A DNA stretch of 38,601 nt, taken from Chitinophaga pinensis. Lineage in GTDB: Bacteria > Bacteroidota > Bacteroidia > AKYH767-A > OLB10. The notes beneath the pieces were generated by a model that saw only the letters and a program-made list of their open reading frames with translations, searched no databases and was not told where the DNA came from. Shown piece after piece: positions 17,541 through 26,233 of this stretch. A program made the position numbers and the translations under genes. The DNA lies in assembly GCA_943332105.1 (NCBI GenBank), contig CALQOD010000016.1, positions 1 to 38,601 of the forward strand. The letters run 5' to 3'. Position 1 is the first letter of the stretch. Each line of letters opens with the position of its first letter.

Positions 17541-18176
17541 TTAAGGCTTTACCTTAGTTGAATCGGTGGTAGTTGATGTAGTATAAACGAGAGGCTTGTT
17601 ATCGTTTTGCAATTGATGAATATACATTACAATTCTCCATCTGTCTTCCGGATTAATTTGAGATGCATGTGCTCCCATCAAGTTAATTCCGTAAGTAATA
17701 GTGTGGAAAATTTTTCCATCTGTTAAATCACGCATTGCTCCTCCACGAGAAGAGTTTCCATTTGAATAAGAAGGTGGAGGTGGAAATTTGCCCAAAGCAA
17801 CAATACTTCCATCACCTTGACCAGAAGTTCCATGACAATGCACGCAATAAATTTCATATTGACGTTTACCTTCTGTAACATTTTCTTCTGTTAAAGGAAG
17901 TGGATTTTTTACATCACGACTAGCTGCTTCATAGCCTTCATTTGATGAGGGGTAGTTGAAGAAAGTATAATTACGAGGAATGGTTCCTTTAACAGGAGCT
18001 TGCATCGTTAAACTATCTGGGAAGTTAGAGTTACCTGAGTAAACCTCATAGGAAGGAGAACGATACATATCAGGCATGTATTCTAATCCTGTGCTTTTCG
18101 GATCTTTACTACAAGAAGCAGCTAATATCACTACTGATATTACTCCGACGTATAGAATTTTGGAAGTTATCTTCAT
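17541..18176 (-). CDS. actE: Alternative complex III cytochrome c subunit ActE
   Basis: A periplasmic lipoprotein cytochrome c that carries electrons within, or out of, alternative complex III. The lipobox LAASC puts the modified cysteine at residue 22. One heme motif, CVHCH, is at residues 111-115, and a Met in INLMGAH (Met167) is the probable sixth ligand. The sequence has the cytochrome-c class I layout, with YPSSNEGYEAASRDVKNPLP and WRIVMYIHQLQ near the end, as in this subunit family. At 211 residues it is full length. It lies 42 bp after actD. Confidence 0.94.
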   Translation of the reverse strand: MKITSKILYVGVISVVILAASCSKDPKSTGLEYMPDMYRSPSYEVYSGNSNFPDSLTMQAPVKGTIPRNYTFFNYPSSNEGYEAASRDVKNPLPLTEENVTEGKRQYEIYCVHCHGTSGQGDGSIVALGKFPPPPSYSNGNSSRGGAMRDLTDGKIFHTITYGINLMGAHASQINPEDRWRIVMYIHQLQNDNKPLVYTTSTTTDSTKVKP

Positions 18177-18218
18177 ATCCTTGATTGCGATGGATTTTAA
18201 ATTATCGCTATTTAGTTT

Positions 18219-18746
18219 TTAAGATTTAAATTCAACTGCACCAGCAGCTTTTACTAATGATTCAACTTTTGTAATATCTGTATCATCCTTTACCTGGATA
18301 GTCATTACGAAATGATCATCCGACATTCGTGGGTGAATTACATGCGGCTCAACACCAGGAAGAATCTTACTTCTTAATAAGAACGTAATTACCATTCCAT
18401 GGGCAGCACACAATACTGTGCTTTCGAAAGTAACTGGAATAAATGCGGGCAAGTTTTTATAAAATGCAAAACTCGGTTTACCGCCAATATCCATTGGCCA
18501 GTCGAAAATGTTCATGTAATAAATCATCAATAATGCAAGACTCAAACCTGTCATTCCGTATAAAAATGCACAAATTGATATTCTAGTTCTTGCCAATCCT
18601 AATTCATGGTCTAAGCCGTGAATTGGAAATGGAGAGATTACATCTTTTACCTTTAGTCCTTGACTACGCAAAGTGCCTATTGCATTTAACACAACTTCAT
18701 CATCATTGAAGATACCGTAAACGAATTTTTTTTCTGCAGCGCTCAT
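18219..18746 (-). CDS. actD: Alternative complex III subunit ActD (DUF3341)
   Basis: A small accessory membrane subunit of alternative complex III. The N-terminal soluble part (FVYGIFNDDEVVLNAIGTLR) is the DUF3341 signature. Two membrane helices follow at about 59-79 and 105-124. The conserved DHPVF-like segment of the family is seen as SDDHFVMTIQV in the C-terminal soluble part. It contains no cofactor motif. It sits between actC (11 bp) and actE, in the usual operon order. Confidence 0.93.
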   Translation of the reverse strand: MSAAEKKFVYGIFNDDEVVLNAIGTLRSQGLKVKDVISPFPIHGLDHELGLARTRISICAFLYGMTGLSLALLMIYYMNIFDWPMDIGGKPSFAFYKNLPAFIPVTFESTVLCAAHGMVITFLLRSKILPGVEPHVIHPRMSDDHFVMTIQVKDDTDITKVESLVKAAGAVEFKS

Positions 18747-18757
18747 GTGTGTTAATC

Positions 18758-20143
18758 TTAGTGATTTGATTGATTTGATTTTTTCTTTGCTCCTTCTGAT
18801 GACGTCTTAACAATTGTTTTTAACTCACTCATTGCAATCACCGGAAATACACGAGCAAATAGCAAGAAACAGGTAAAAAATAATCCTAATGAGCCAATAA
18901 AAATACCTGCCTCAACCCAAGTTGGATGATACATAGTCCAGCTCGAGGTAATATAGTCTCGGTGCAAAGATGTTACGATAATTACGAAACGTTCGAACCA
19001 CATTCCGATATTTACGAAAATCGATATAATGAAAGTAGCGAATACATTTTCACGAAGTTTAGAAGACCAGAACAATTGAGGCGTGATAACATTACAGGTC
19101 ATCATACTCCAATAGGCCCACCAGTAAGGACCAGTAGCACGATTAATAAATGCATATTGCTCATATTCTACTCCTGAATACCAAGCAATAAAGAACTCTG
19201 TTATATATGCAACTCCTACTATTGAACCAGTAATTAAAATTACTCTGTTCATCATATCTATGTGATAAACTGTAATATAGTCTTCTAATGCTAATACCTT
19301 ACGAACGATAATTAATAACGTCTGCACCATAGCAAATCCTGAGAAGATTGCACCTGCTACGAAATAAGGAGGGAAAATTGTTGTATGCCATCCTGGAACT
19401 ATCGATGTAGCAAAGTCCATTGATACGACCGAGTGAACCGATAATACAAGCGGAGTAGATAAACCAGCTAATACTAAAGATACCTCTTCGAAACGTTGCC
19501 AATTTTTAGCTGTTCCTACCCAACCAAAACTTAAAATTGTATAAATCCTTTTTGACCATTTTGTTTTAGCACGGTCACGGATTACCGCAAAGTCAGGAAT
19601 AAGTCCTGTATACCAAAAAACGAGAGATACAGAGAAATAAGTTGAAATCGCGAATACGTCCCATACAAGCGGTGAATTAAAGTTTACCCATAAGGAACCA
19701 AATTGATTTGCTAATGGTAAAGGCCAGTAACCAACCCACGGGCGACCCATGTGCGATAAGATAAACGTTGCAGCACAAATAACGGCGAAGATAGTCATCG
19801 CCTCTGCTGAACGGTTAATTGATAAGCGCCATTTTTGACGGAACAACATTAAGATTGCTGAAATCAACGTACCAGCATGACCGATACCTACCCACCATAC
19901 GAAGTTGGTGATATCCCATGCCCAACCAACTGTTTTATTTAATCCCCATACACCGAGACCTGTACCCAATGTATAAGATACAGAAATGATCCACCAAAGC
20001 AAACCGGCAACAGATACTGTAAAAGCCATTTTCCACCATTTGTTTGCCTTCGACTCAACCGGGCGACAAACATCCTCTGTGATATCGTGCCATGTTTTCT
20101 CTCCTAAAATTAGAGGGGGTCTAAGTTCCGATTCTTTATGCAT
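18758..20143 (-). CDS. actC: Alternative complex III quinol-binding subunit ActC (NrfD family)
   Basis: An NrfD/PsrC-type integral-membrane protein of about ten helices, thought to hold the quinol oxidation site of alternative complex III and pass electrons to the Fe-S/heme subunits. Characteristic stretches are WWVGIGHAGTLISAILMLFRQKWR, NRSAEAMTIFAV, MGRPWVGYWPLP and SVHSVVSMDFATSIVPGWHTT. At 461 residues it is the usual length. The order actB-actC-actD and the close spacing leave little doubt. Confidence 0.95.
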   Translation of the reverse strand: MHKESELRPPLILGEKTWHDITEDVCRPVESKANKWWKMAFTVSVAGLLWWIISVSYTLGTGLGVWGLNKTVGWAWDITNFVWWVGIGHAGTLISAILMLFRQKWRLSINRSAEAMTIFAVICAATFILSHMGRPWVGYWPLPLANQFGSLWVNFNSPLVWDVFAISTYFSVSLVFWYTGLIPDFAVIRDRAKTKWSKRIYTILSFGWVGTAKNWQRFEEVSLVLAGLSTPLVLSVHSVVSMDFATSIVPGWHTTIFPPYFVAGAIFSGFAMVQTLLIIVRKVLALEDYITVYHIDMMNRVILITGSIVGVAYITEFFIAWYSGVEYEQYAFINRATGPYWWAYWSMMTCNVITPQLFWSSKLRENVFATFIISIFVNIGMWFERFVIIVTSLHRDYITSSWTMYHPTWVEAGIFIGSLGLFFTCFLLFARVFPVIAMSELKTIVKTSSEGAKKKSNQSNH

Positions 20144-20186
20144 AGACGAATTATTACTTCGTTAATTAGATTATTAGTTATAAATA

Positions 20187-23100
20187 TTAGTTCTTATTAC
20201 GAACTTTTGTTTGATAGAATACTGAAGGTTGAACATTTAACTCTGCTAATAAATGGTAACTTCTAGGATCTTTGAACAAGTTATTTACTTCACTGTTCTT
20301 ATCGTTGAAGTCGCCAAATACAATTGCATTGGTAGGACAAGCCTGTGCACAAGCAGTTTTGATTTCACCGTCTTTTGGACGACGACCCGCTTTCTTAGAT
20401 TCTAGCTTACCGTACTGAATACGCTGAACGCACATTGAACATTTTTCCATTACCCCACGAGAACGAACAACAACATCTGGGTTTAACACCATCTTGCCTA
20501 AGTTGTCTTGCATATTATAAGGGAACTGATCATTGTCGCTATACTTAAACCAGTTAAAGCGACGAACCTTATAAGGACAGTTGTTAGCGCAATAACGAGT
20601 TCCAACACAACGGTTATAAGCCATCATGTTTAAACCTTCGCTGCTATGCGTTGTAGCTGCTACCGGACAAACTGTTTCGCAAGGGGCATGATTACAATGC
20701 TGACACATTACAGGTTGGAAGAATACCTCAGGATTATCAGACCCTGGTTTTTCCATTTCACCATACATGCTTAGCTTTCCTAATCCTTTCTCACCTGCAT
20801 TTTCTTTAGTTGTATCGCTGCTATAGTAACGGTCGATACGAATCCAGTGCATTTCGCGCGCTCGTCCAATTTCATCTTTACCAACTACAGGAACATTATT
20901 TTCTGCATTACAAGCAACCACACATGATCCACAACCGATACATGCATTTAAATCGATACCTAATCCCCAGCTATGGTTCGGACGATCAAATCCTGGCTTT
21001 TCAGTCGTAGCCCAAAGATCTAATTCTTCTGGCTTTTTCTTTCCGTATGGAGAATCGATTAATTCTTGTTCGTTACCTGATTTACTATCTCTTAACCACT
21101 TGCTTAAAGTAGTTTCCTTCACGATTTCACGACCCATCATAGTGTGATGTGTTTGTGTAGCCGCTAAAGTATGATCATCTTCAACTGTTTTCGTCACTGT
21201 TGCATTTGCTGCAATCATTGATAAGGAACCGTTAGATAAAGTCACGAACGGATAAGCGTTAAACCCTACTCCATTTCCTGCTTTACCTGCTGCTGTTCTT
21301 CCGTAACCCACTGCAACAGCAATTGTATTATCGGCCATTGCGGGTTGTAAAAACACAGGGCCTTTGATAGCGGTATTTCCAACTTTTACTTCAATTACAT
21401 TGCCTTGAACTACTTTTAATTTTTCAGCGTATGCTGGAAGAATCGCAAAGTAATTATCCCAACAAACTTTAGAAATTGGATCAGGTAATTCTTGTAACCA
21501 AGGGTTGTTTGCCTGATTACCATTTGCAATACCTGTTTTCTCATATAACACTACATCAGCACCTGCTGATGGCTTCATTAATTTAGAAGCTGCATCTGCT
21601 ACATTACCAACAAAAGTTGCAGGAGTTGAGGCAGGAATTGTTGCTGCAAACACACCATCTTGTAACGATTTTGTCCAAAATGCTTCGAACGATGTCATGC
21701 CTGATTGCTTAGGATAGATATTAGCCTCCCAGTTAGCACGGACATATGTATAATAATCTACTACCTGAACACCTGCCCACTTCAATAAACTCTCAGCTGC
21801 CTGACGAGTATTGAATAAAGGACGAATTGTAGGTTGCATTAATGAATAACGATTTGTGTAAGGCTCTACATCACCCCAAGATTCAAGGTAGTGGTGATCA
21901 GGACAAACGTAATCACATTTAGAAGCTGTTTCATCATTACGATCTGAAAGGGAAATTTTAGTTCCTACTTTCGCAATTGCTTCAGACATTGAAGGCATTG
22001 TATAAACTGGATTCGTATTCCAGAAAATTACTGCTCCCACCTGGCCCGCATTCATTGCTTGCATTAATTCAACAACTGCACCATCGTTACTAGAACGTAA
22101 GTTACATGTTGAATCAAGACTGATTGTATTTCCGTAGCTACCAAGCATGTTGTTGATAGCATTTACTAAAACTTGCTCATTTGGATCGTTTGAACCACTT
22201 ACAACTAAAGCTTTTCCTTTAGCTGCCCATAATTCATGAGCAACCTTATCAGCAGCTTTATCAAAAGATGAAGACCCTGCAGATATAGAAGTACCGCCCG
22301 CCAATGCTGCTACCTTATTATAAAGAGCTGCAACAGCAGAAGATAATTCACTAGGCTTTACTTTATAACGGCTGTCTGCATTAGAACCAGTTAAAGAAAG
22401 TGTTGATTCAACTTGAATATGGCGAGACATAGTTCTCTTTCCATTTCTCAATTTTCTACCAACACCATACTGAACAGCAAATTCAATTGGAGAGATCCAG
22501 TTTGATAAAAAGTCGGCAGCGAAACTTACAATGATTTCAGCCTTATCAAAACTATAAGAAGGAACGATTGCCTTTCCGAAAGACATTTCATTACCTTTTA
22601 CAACACCATTATAAGATACTGCATCATAAGTTGCTAGTGTAGCAGTAGTATATTTTGCAGAAAAATCAGCGATTGCTTTTTTAGCTGAAGGACTTGCATT
22701 AGAAGATGCCACGATAGCGATTTTCTTTCCTGCACTTACAGCAGCCGTTAGCTTAGCTATAATATCAGCATCAACAGTTTTCCAATCTGATTTTTGTCCA
22801 CCCTTTAAAGGACTAGTTAATCGAGCACTATCATAAAGACTTAAAACAGACCCTTGAACTCGGGCATTTGTTCCACCTTTAGTAACGCCAGATAAATCAT
22901 TCCCTTCAATTTTGATTGGGCGACCCTCGCGTGTTTTTACCAAAACACTGCAATAATCAGTACCATCATAATAAGAAGATGCATAATAATTAGGAATACC
23001 TAATGTAATTTCTTCGGGTTTAGACACATAAGGAATTGCCTTTTTTACTGGCGCATCACAAGCCGCTAATGAAGCAGCAGCAACACTAAATCCTAAGAAT

Positions 23101-23258
23101 TTAAGGAAGTCCCTACGGGTTGTTGAGGAGTCAGATGCAGCCTTTTTATTAAGGACCTCATCCACCGGTAAGTGTTCAAAAAACTCGTTATCGCGTAAGC
23201 GTGTAAACTCAGGAGTATTATTGAGCTCTTCTACACCTTTCCAATATCTTTTTTCCAT
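20187..23258 (-). CDS. actB: Alternative complex III Fe-S/molybdopterin-fold subunit ActB
   Basis: A 1023-residue periplasmic subunit joining a molybdopterin-oxidoreductase-like domain, which in this family has lost its cofactor, to a C-terminal ferredoxin-like domain with four Fe-S clusters. Near the N-terminus is a twin-arginine sequence, TTRRDFLKFLG (residues 46-56), preceded by about 45 residues and followed by a lipobox-like SLAAC; this is the family's 'TAT-variant' export signal. Cluster cysteines are evident in CIGCGSCVVACNAENN, CQHCNHAPCETVCP, CVGTRYCANNCPYKVRRF, CSMCVQR and CAQACPTNAI. It lies 45 bp after actA. The length and domain order are normal. Confidence 0.96.
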   Translation of the reverse strand: MEKRYWKGVEELNNTPEFTRLRDNEFFEHLPVDEVLNKKAASDSSTTRRDFLKFLGFSVAAASLAACDAPVKKAIPYVSKPEEITLGIPNYYASSYYDGTDYCSVLVKTREGRPIKIEGNDLSGVTKGGTNARVQGSVLSLYDSARLTSPLKGGQKSDWKTVDADIIAKLTAAVSAGKKIAIVASSNASPSAKKAIADFSAKYTTATLATYDAVSYNGVVKGNEMSFGKAIVPSYSFDKAEIIVSFAADFLSNWISPIEFAVQYGVGRKLRNGKRTMSRHIQVESTLSLTGSNADSRYKVKPSELSSAVAALYNKVAALAGGTSISAGSSSFDKAADKVAHELWAAKGKALVVSGSNDPNEQVLVNAINNMLGSYGNTISLDSTCNLRSSNDGAVVELMQAMNAGQVGAVIFWNTNPVYTMPSMSEAIAKVGTKISLSDRNDETASKCDYVCPDHHYLESWGDVEPYTNRYSLMQPTIRPLFNTRQAAESLLKWAGVQVVDYYTYVRANWEANIYPKQSGMTSFEAFWTKSLQDGVFAATIPASTPATFVGNVADAASKLMKPSAGADVVLYEKTGIANGNQANNPWLQELPDPISKVCWDNYFAILPAYAEKLKVVQGNVIEVKVGNTAIKGPVFLQPAMADNTIAVAVGYGRTAAGKAGNGVGFNAYPFVTLSNGSLSMIAANATVTKTVEDDHTLAATQTHHTMMGREIVKETTLSKWLRDSKSGNEQELIDSPYGKKKPEELDLWATTEKPGFDRPNHSWGLGIDLNACIGCGSCVVACNAENNVPVVGKDEIGRAREMHWIRIDRYYSSDTTKENAGEKGLGKLSMYGEMEKPGSDNPEVFFQPVMCQHCNHAPCETVCPVAATTHSSEGLNMMAYNRCVGTRYCANNCPYKVRRFNWFKYSDNDQFPYNMQDNLGKMVLNPDVVVRSRGVMEKCSMCVQRIQYGKLESKKAGRRPKDGEIKTACAQACPTNAIVFGDFNDKNSEVNNLFKDPRSYHLLAELNVQPSVFYQTKVRNKN

Positions 23259-23303
23259 ATCCGTGATTGGAGTATTTTTCAGATTAATTGATTACTTATA
23301 TTA

Positions 23304-24539
23304 TTAATAGTGACAACGTGCACACTCTAAACCACCAATTTTATCAACGGTAAGTTTAGCATCCGGTCCATGTTGTTTCTTTAACTTCTCATGAAGCTCT
23401 TTGTAGTAACCATTGCCGTTCATCTTAACCTCTGTTTGACGATGACAGTTAATACACCATCCCATTGTTAAAGGGGAAGCTTGTTTCATCACTTCCATTT
23501 TTTCTACCTCGCCATGACAAGTCTGACAAGTAACTTGACCAACTTTAACGTGCTGAGCATGATTAAAGTAAGCTAAATCAGGAAGGTTATGAATCCTAAC
23601 CCACTGAATCGCCTTTGTTTTACCAGTATATGCTTGCTTCTTCTTATCCCAACCAACTGCTTTGTAAATCTTACCAATTTCTTCTGTTCCATATTTTGGA
23701 CCTTCTTGAACATACTTATGACAATTCATACAAACCATTGGAGAAGGAATATTTGCATTTTTAGATTTCTCTGCACCTGAATGGCAATAACGACAATCGA
23801 TTTTATTTTGACCAACGTGTAATGCATGTGAGAATTTAATCGGTTGATCCGGCTGATATCCTTCTTGAACTCCAATTCCTTTTAAAGCATACCATCCTTT
23901 AACACTTCCAACAACTAAAAGGAAAATTACTATAACAGCGATTAACTTCTTGTGCTCGCGAACCCATGCCTTACCTTTATAGATTGGAGGCTCAGGTAAT
24001 CCTTCACGCTGACGTACAACTCTTTCAAGTCCTTTTTTAGCACTATTTAAAATAAAATATAACGCAATAAAACCAAGGGTAACTAGTAATAGAACAATTG
24101 GACTGCCATCTTCCTGGCTTTCTTCTCCGGAAGAAGCATTTACATCATTTGTTCCTGAAGCAGCTGCAGCAGGAGCTTTTTCACTTTCAGTTTTGATGTA
24201 AGCAATTACCGATTTGATTTCATCAGTAGAAAGATTAAATGCCGGCATCGCAGTTTTGTTATTCTCTTCGTAAACTTTAACTGCTTCAGCATCACCTGAC
24301 TTGATTAAGGCGCTGGAATTTTTAATCCACTTAAGCAACCATTCTTCGTTGTGGCGTTGGTGAACATTTTTCAATCCCGGACCTACAACCTTATTGTCGC
24401 CTACCACGTGGCAAGAAGTACAATTAGCTTTGAAGATAGCTCCGCCATCCGGCTGAGCAACTACTTGGGAGAGAGAAATTACGTTCAAGAACAACGCAAA
24501 CGATGTGATTGTCAAATACCTGGATATGTAACGAGACAT
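23304..24539 (-). CDS. actA: Alternative complex III multiheme subunit ActA with fused cytochrome c
   Basis: The first gene of the act-cta operon. It has a signal peptide (residues 1-28), then a monoheme cytochrome c domain (CTSCH at 40-44, probable Met98 ligand in TAMPAFNL), an Ala/Ser/Glu linker, a membrane helix at about 147-165, a second at about 199-216, and a pentaheme domain. The five further motifs are CRYCH (249), CMNCH (270), CQTCH (338), CINCH (362) and CARCH (406), giving six hemes in 411 residues. The pentaheme part is the conserved ActA core that wires ActB to the periplasm. The N-terminal domain could act as a tethered carrier to the oxidase, since CtaC has no heme of its own. 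Confidence 0.94.
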   Translation of the reverse strand: MSRYISRYLTITSFALFLNVISLSQVVAQPDGGAIFKANCTSCHVVGDNKVVGPGLKNVHQRHNEEWLLKWIKNSSALIKSGDAEAVKVYEENNKTAMPAFNLSTDEIKSVIAYIKTESEKAPAAAASGTNDVNASSGEESQEDGSPIVLLLVTLGFIALYFILNSAKKGLERVVRQREGLPEPPIYKGKAWVREHKKLIAVIVIFLLVVGSVKGWYALKGIGVQEGYQPDQPIKFSHALHVGQNKIDCRYCHSGAEKSKNANIPSPMVCMNCHKYVQEGPKYGTEEIGKIYKAVGWDKKKQAYTGKTKAIQWVRIHNLPDLAYFNHAQHVKVGQVTCQTCHGEVEKMEVMKQASPLTMGWCINCHRQTEVKMNGNGYYKELHEKLKKQHGPDAKLTVDKIGGLECARCHY

Positions 24540-24761
24540 ATGAAGTCGTTTAAATTGTTTAATTTTTTATTTAGATTTTTATCAAATAACGAAAAAACCC
24601 TATTTTTTTCTGCCGCGAATTTAACACAATCTGAATATAAACGAAAAAAAAAACGAACATTTTATGAATTTAAAATCGTTCTAATTTATAAATAAAATCC
24701 AAGTTTGATTTTTAATCATGAGATTGGAGGTAATTGAATTGTATTTATTTAATTTTGAGAA

Positions 24762-25502
24762 ATGAATTTTACCAGCAAATCGATTTTGTTTTTTTTGTTT
24801 TTAGGGAGTTTTAGTACCTCTTTGAATGCACAGAATACCCCCAACGATGAATTAGTAAAAGATCTAGTAGAAAGACATAAACGCATCGGACTTCTGAAAC
24901 AAACCACATCAGGATACAGAATTCAACTTTATTTTGGATCAGAAAGATCAAAGGCATCAGAAATCAAAACCGACTTTTCTACTAATTTTTCAAACACTCC
25001 GGCTTACTTACTGTATCAGCAACCGAATTTCAAAATCAGGGTAGGCGATTTTAAAACACGAATGGAAGCTTATGCTTTTTTAGAAAGCATCAAAGAATTT
25101 TATACTACCTCTTTTATTGTTCCTGATGATATCAAGTTACCGAAACGCGATTTAAATAATTCAAATAAAGATTTTACGGGAAATTCTACCGGACATGTTA
25201 CTTCATCTGAAAAATCTCTAATTATTGCAAATCTAACAGGCAGGAATATCCGAATATTCCCCCAACTAAATGAACAATATCAAGAAGAAGGGAGAATTGT
25301 CCTTGATATTACAGTTGATTATAAAGGAAATGTTTTAATGGCAGAAGGCCCTGCGAGGGGCTCAACAACTACAAGCTCTGCTTTACTAAAAAAGGCAAAA
25401 GAAGCGGCTTTCAAAACAAAATTCTCAGAAGATGAACTACGAACAGATTCTGAAGTCACCTTTCAGAAGGGCACATTGTCGATTATTTTTAAAATAGAAT
25501 AG
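24762..25502 (+). CDS. Exported SPOR-TonB_C fusion protein
   Basis: A 246-residue periplasmic protein. A signal peptide (1-23, ending LNAQ) is followed by a SPOR domain at about 51-125: GYRIQLYFGSERSKA, then FKIRVGDFKTRMEA and SFIVPDDIKLP. SPOR domains bind denuded septal peptidoglycan. After an Asn/Ser-rich linker, residues 154-246 resemble the TonB C-terminal domain: EEGRIVLDITVDYKGNV, GPARGSTTTSSALL and KGTLSIIFKIE. It lacks the N-terminal membrane anchor and Pro-rich spacer of true TonB, so it cannot work as a normal energy transducer. Diverging from actA by 222 bp, it ends flush against the DUF421 gene. The SPOR call is strong, the TonB_C call fairly strong, and the function unknown. Confidence 0.82.
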   Translation: MNFTSKSILFFLFLGSFSTSLNAQNTPNDELVKDLVERHKRIGLLKQTTSGYRIQLYFGSERSKASEIKTDFSTNFSNTPAYLLYQQPNFKIRVGDFKTRMEAYAFLESIKEFYTTSFIVPDDIKLPKRDLNNSNKDFTGNSTGHVTSSEKSLIIANLTGRNIRIFPQLNEQYQEEGRIVLDITVDYKGNVLMAEGPARGSTTTSSALLKKAKEAAFKTKFSEDELRTDSEVTFQKGTLSIIFKIE

Positions 25503-26006
25503 TTATTGTTTAAGAATGCTTTTATGCAGTCGTTTTTTTCTTGTTTGATGATGAAAATTACTTGACAGGATTGTTATATTTCCGTCCGCTTCTAAAACAG
25601 CTAGGTCTACTTTATCAATTGATTCCACTCCGTGTTCACGAGCAGCAGCAAGTAGCTCTTCTTCGGTAATCATTACTTTATTTAAATGATTTTTGATTAT
25701 TTCTCCATGGTGAACCAACATCACCGGTTCTCCCTGAAAAATCGTAGTAAATTTTTTAGATTTAAAGGTTAATAGCTTGATTAAATAATTTACAGCAAAC
25801 AAACTTAGTGCAGCAATTAATCCACCCTTCAGTGTTGTACTTTCGCCTACCATCGCATTTTGTACAGAATTACTAATTAAAAGTAAAAAAACAAGGTCAG
25901 TAATGCTTAGCTGTGCTAGTGCTGTTTTGCCAAACATACGTATTGCAATTACAATAAAAAGATAAACTGCAGATGATCGAAATATGATTTCTAAATATTC
26001 ACTCAT
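25503..26006 (-). CDS. DUF421/YetF-type membrane protein
   Basis: A 167-residue protein of the YetF (DUF421) family. The N-terminal half has three membrane helices (about 8-24, 34-48 and 61-78), with the conserved IRMFGKTALAQLSITDLVFLLLISNSVQNAM stretch shortened here to its core. The soluble C-terminal half carries QGEPVMLVHHGEI and EELLAAAREHGVESIDKVDLAVLEADGNITIL, both standard for the family. The molecular role of these proteins is not settled; Bacillus homologues are linked to spore and membrane processes. Its stop codon abuts the convergent SPOR gene with zero spacing, and it has no same-strand partner nearby. Confidence 0.9.
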   Translation of the reverse strand: MSEYLEIIFRSSAVYLFIVIAIRMFGKTALAQLSITDLVFLLLISNSVQNAMVGESTTLKGGLIAALSLFAVNYLIKLLTFKSKKFTTIFQGEPVMLVHHGEIIKNHLNKVMITEEELLAAAREHGVESIDKVDLAVLEADGNITILSSNFHHQTRKKRLHKSILKQ

Positions 26007-26208
26007 AGTTCAAATGTATGAAATATTTTAAAGTACGATTTTTTATCTTATCACAAGCAAATTGAAGTAAAACTTAAAATGATAATCATCAAACCATTCT
26101 ATTATTTAAACTACATCCTAAAAAATTGCAAAAAAAAGCGATAATACCCAACCGCATTAACTTAAGGTTAAGTTTTAATATACCATCAAGTAACCCCGAA
26201 GCATTTAA

Positions 26209-26216
26209 TATTTTTG
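26209..26216 (+). promoter_or_regulatory. Candidate -7 element supporting the PycTM-like start
   Basis: TATTTTTG matches TAnnTTTG and lies 17 bp before the ATG at 26234. It falls inside the longer ORF of the track, so if real it rules out the upstream TTG start. No -33 TTG is visible at the expected distance. Confidence 0.35.
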
Positions 26217-26233
26217 TAATCAATAATTTTATA

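Noticed and set aside
20187-23258. actB as a catalytic molybdenum oxidoreductase
   Set aside because: The gene context and the four-cluster C-terminal domain identify it as the complex III subunit, which in characterised members has no molybdenum cofactor.
24750-24757. TAATTTTG as a promoter element for the SPOR-TonB_C gene
   Set aside because: It fits TAnnTTTG but ends only 4 bp before the ATG, so the mRNA would be leaderless. The nearest suitable TTG is 23 bp upstream. Too weak to list as a feature.
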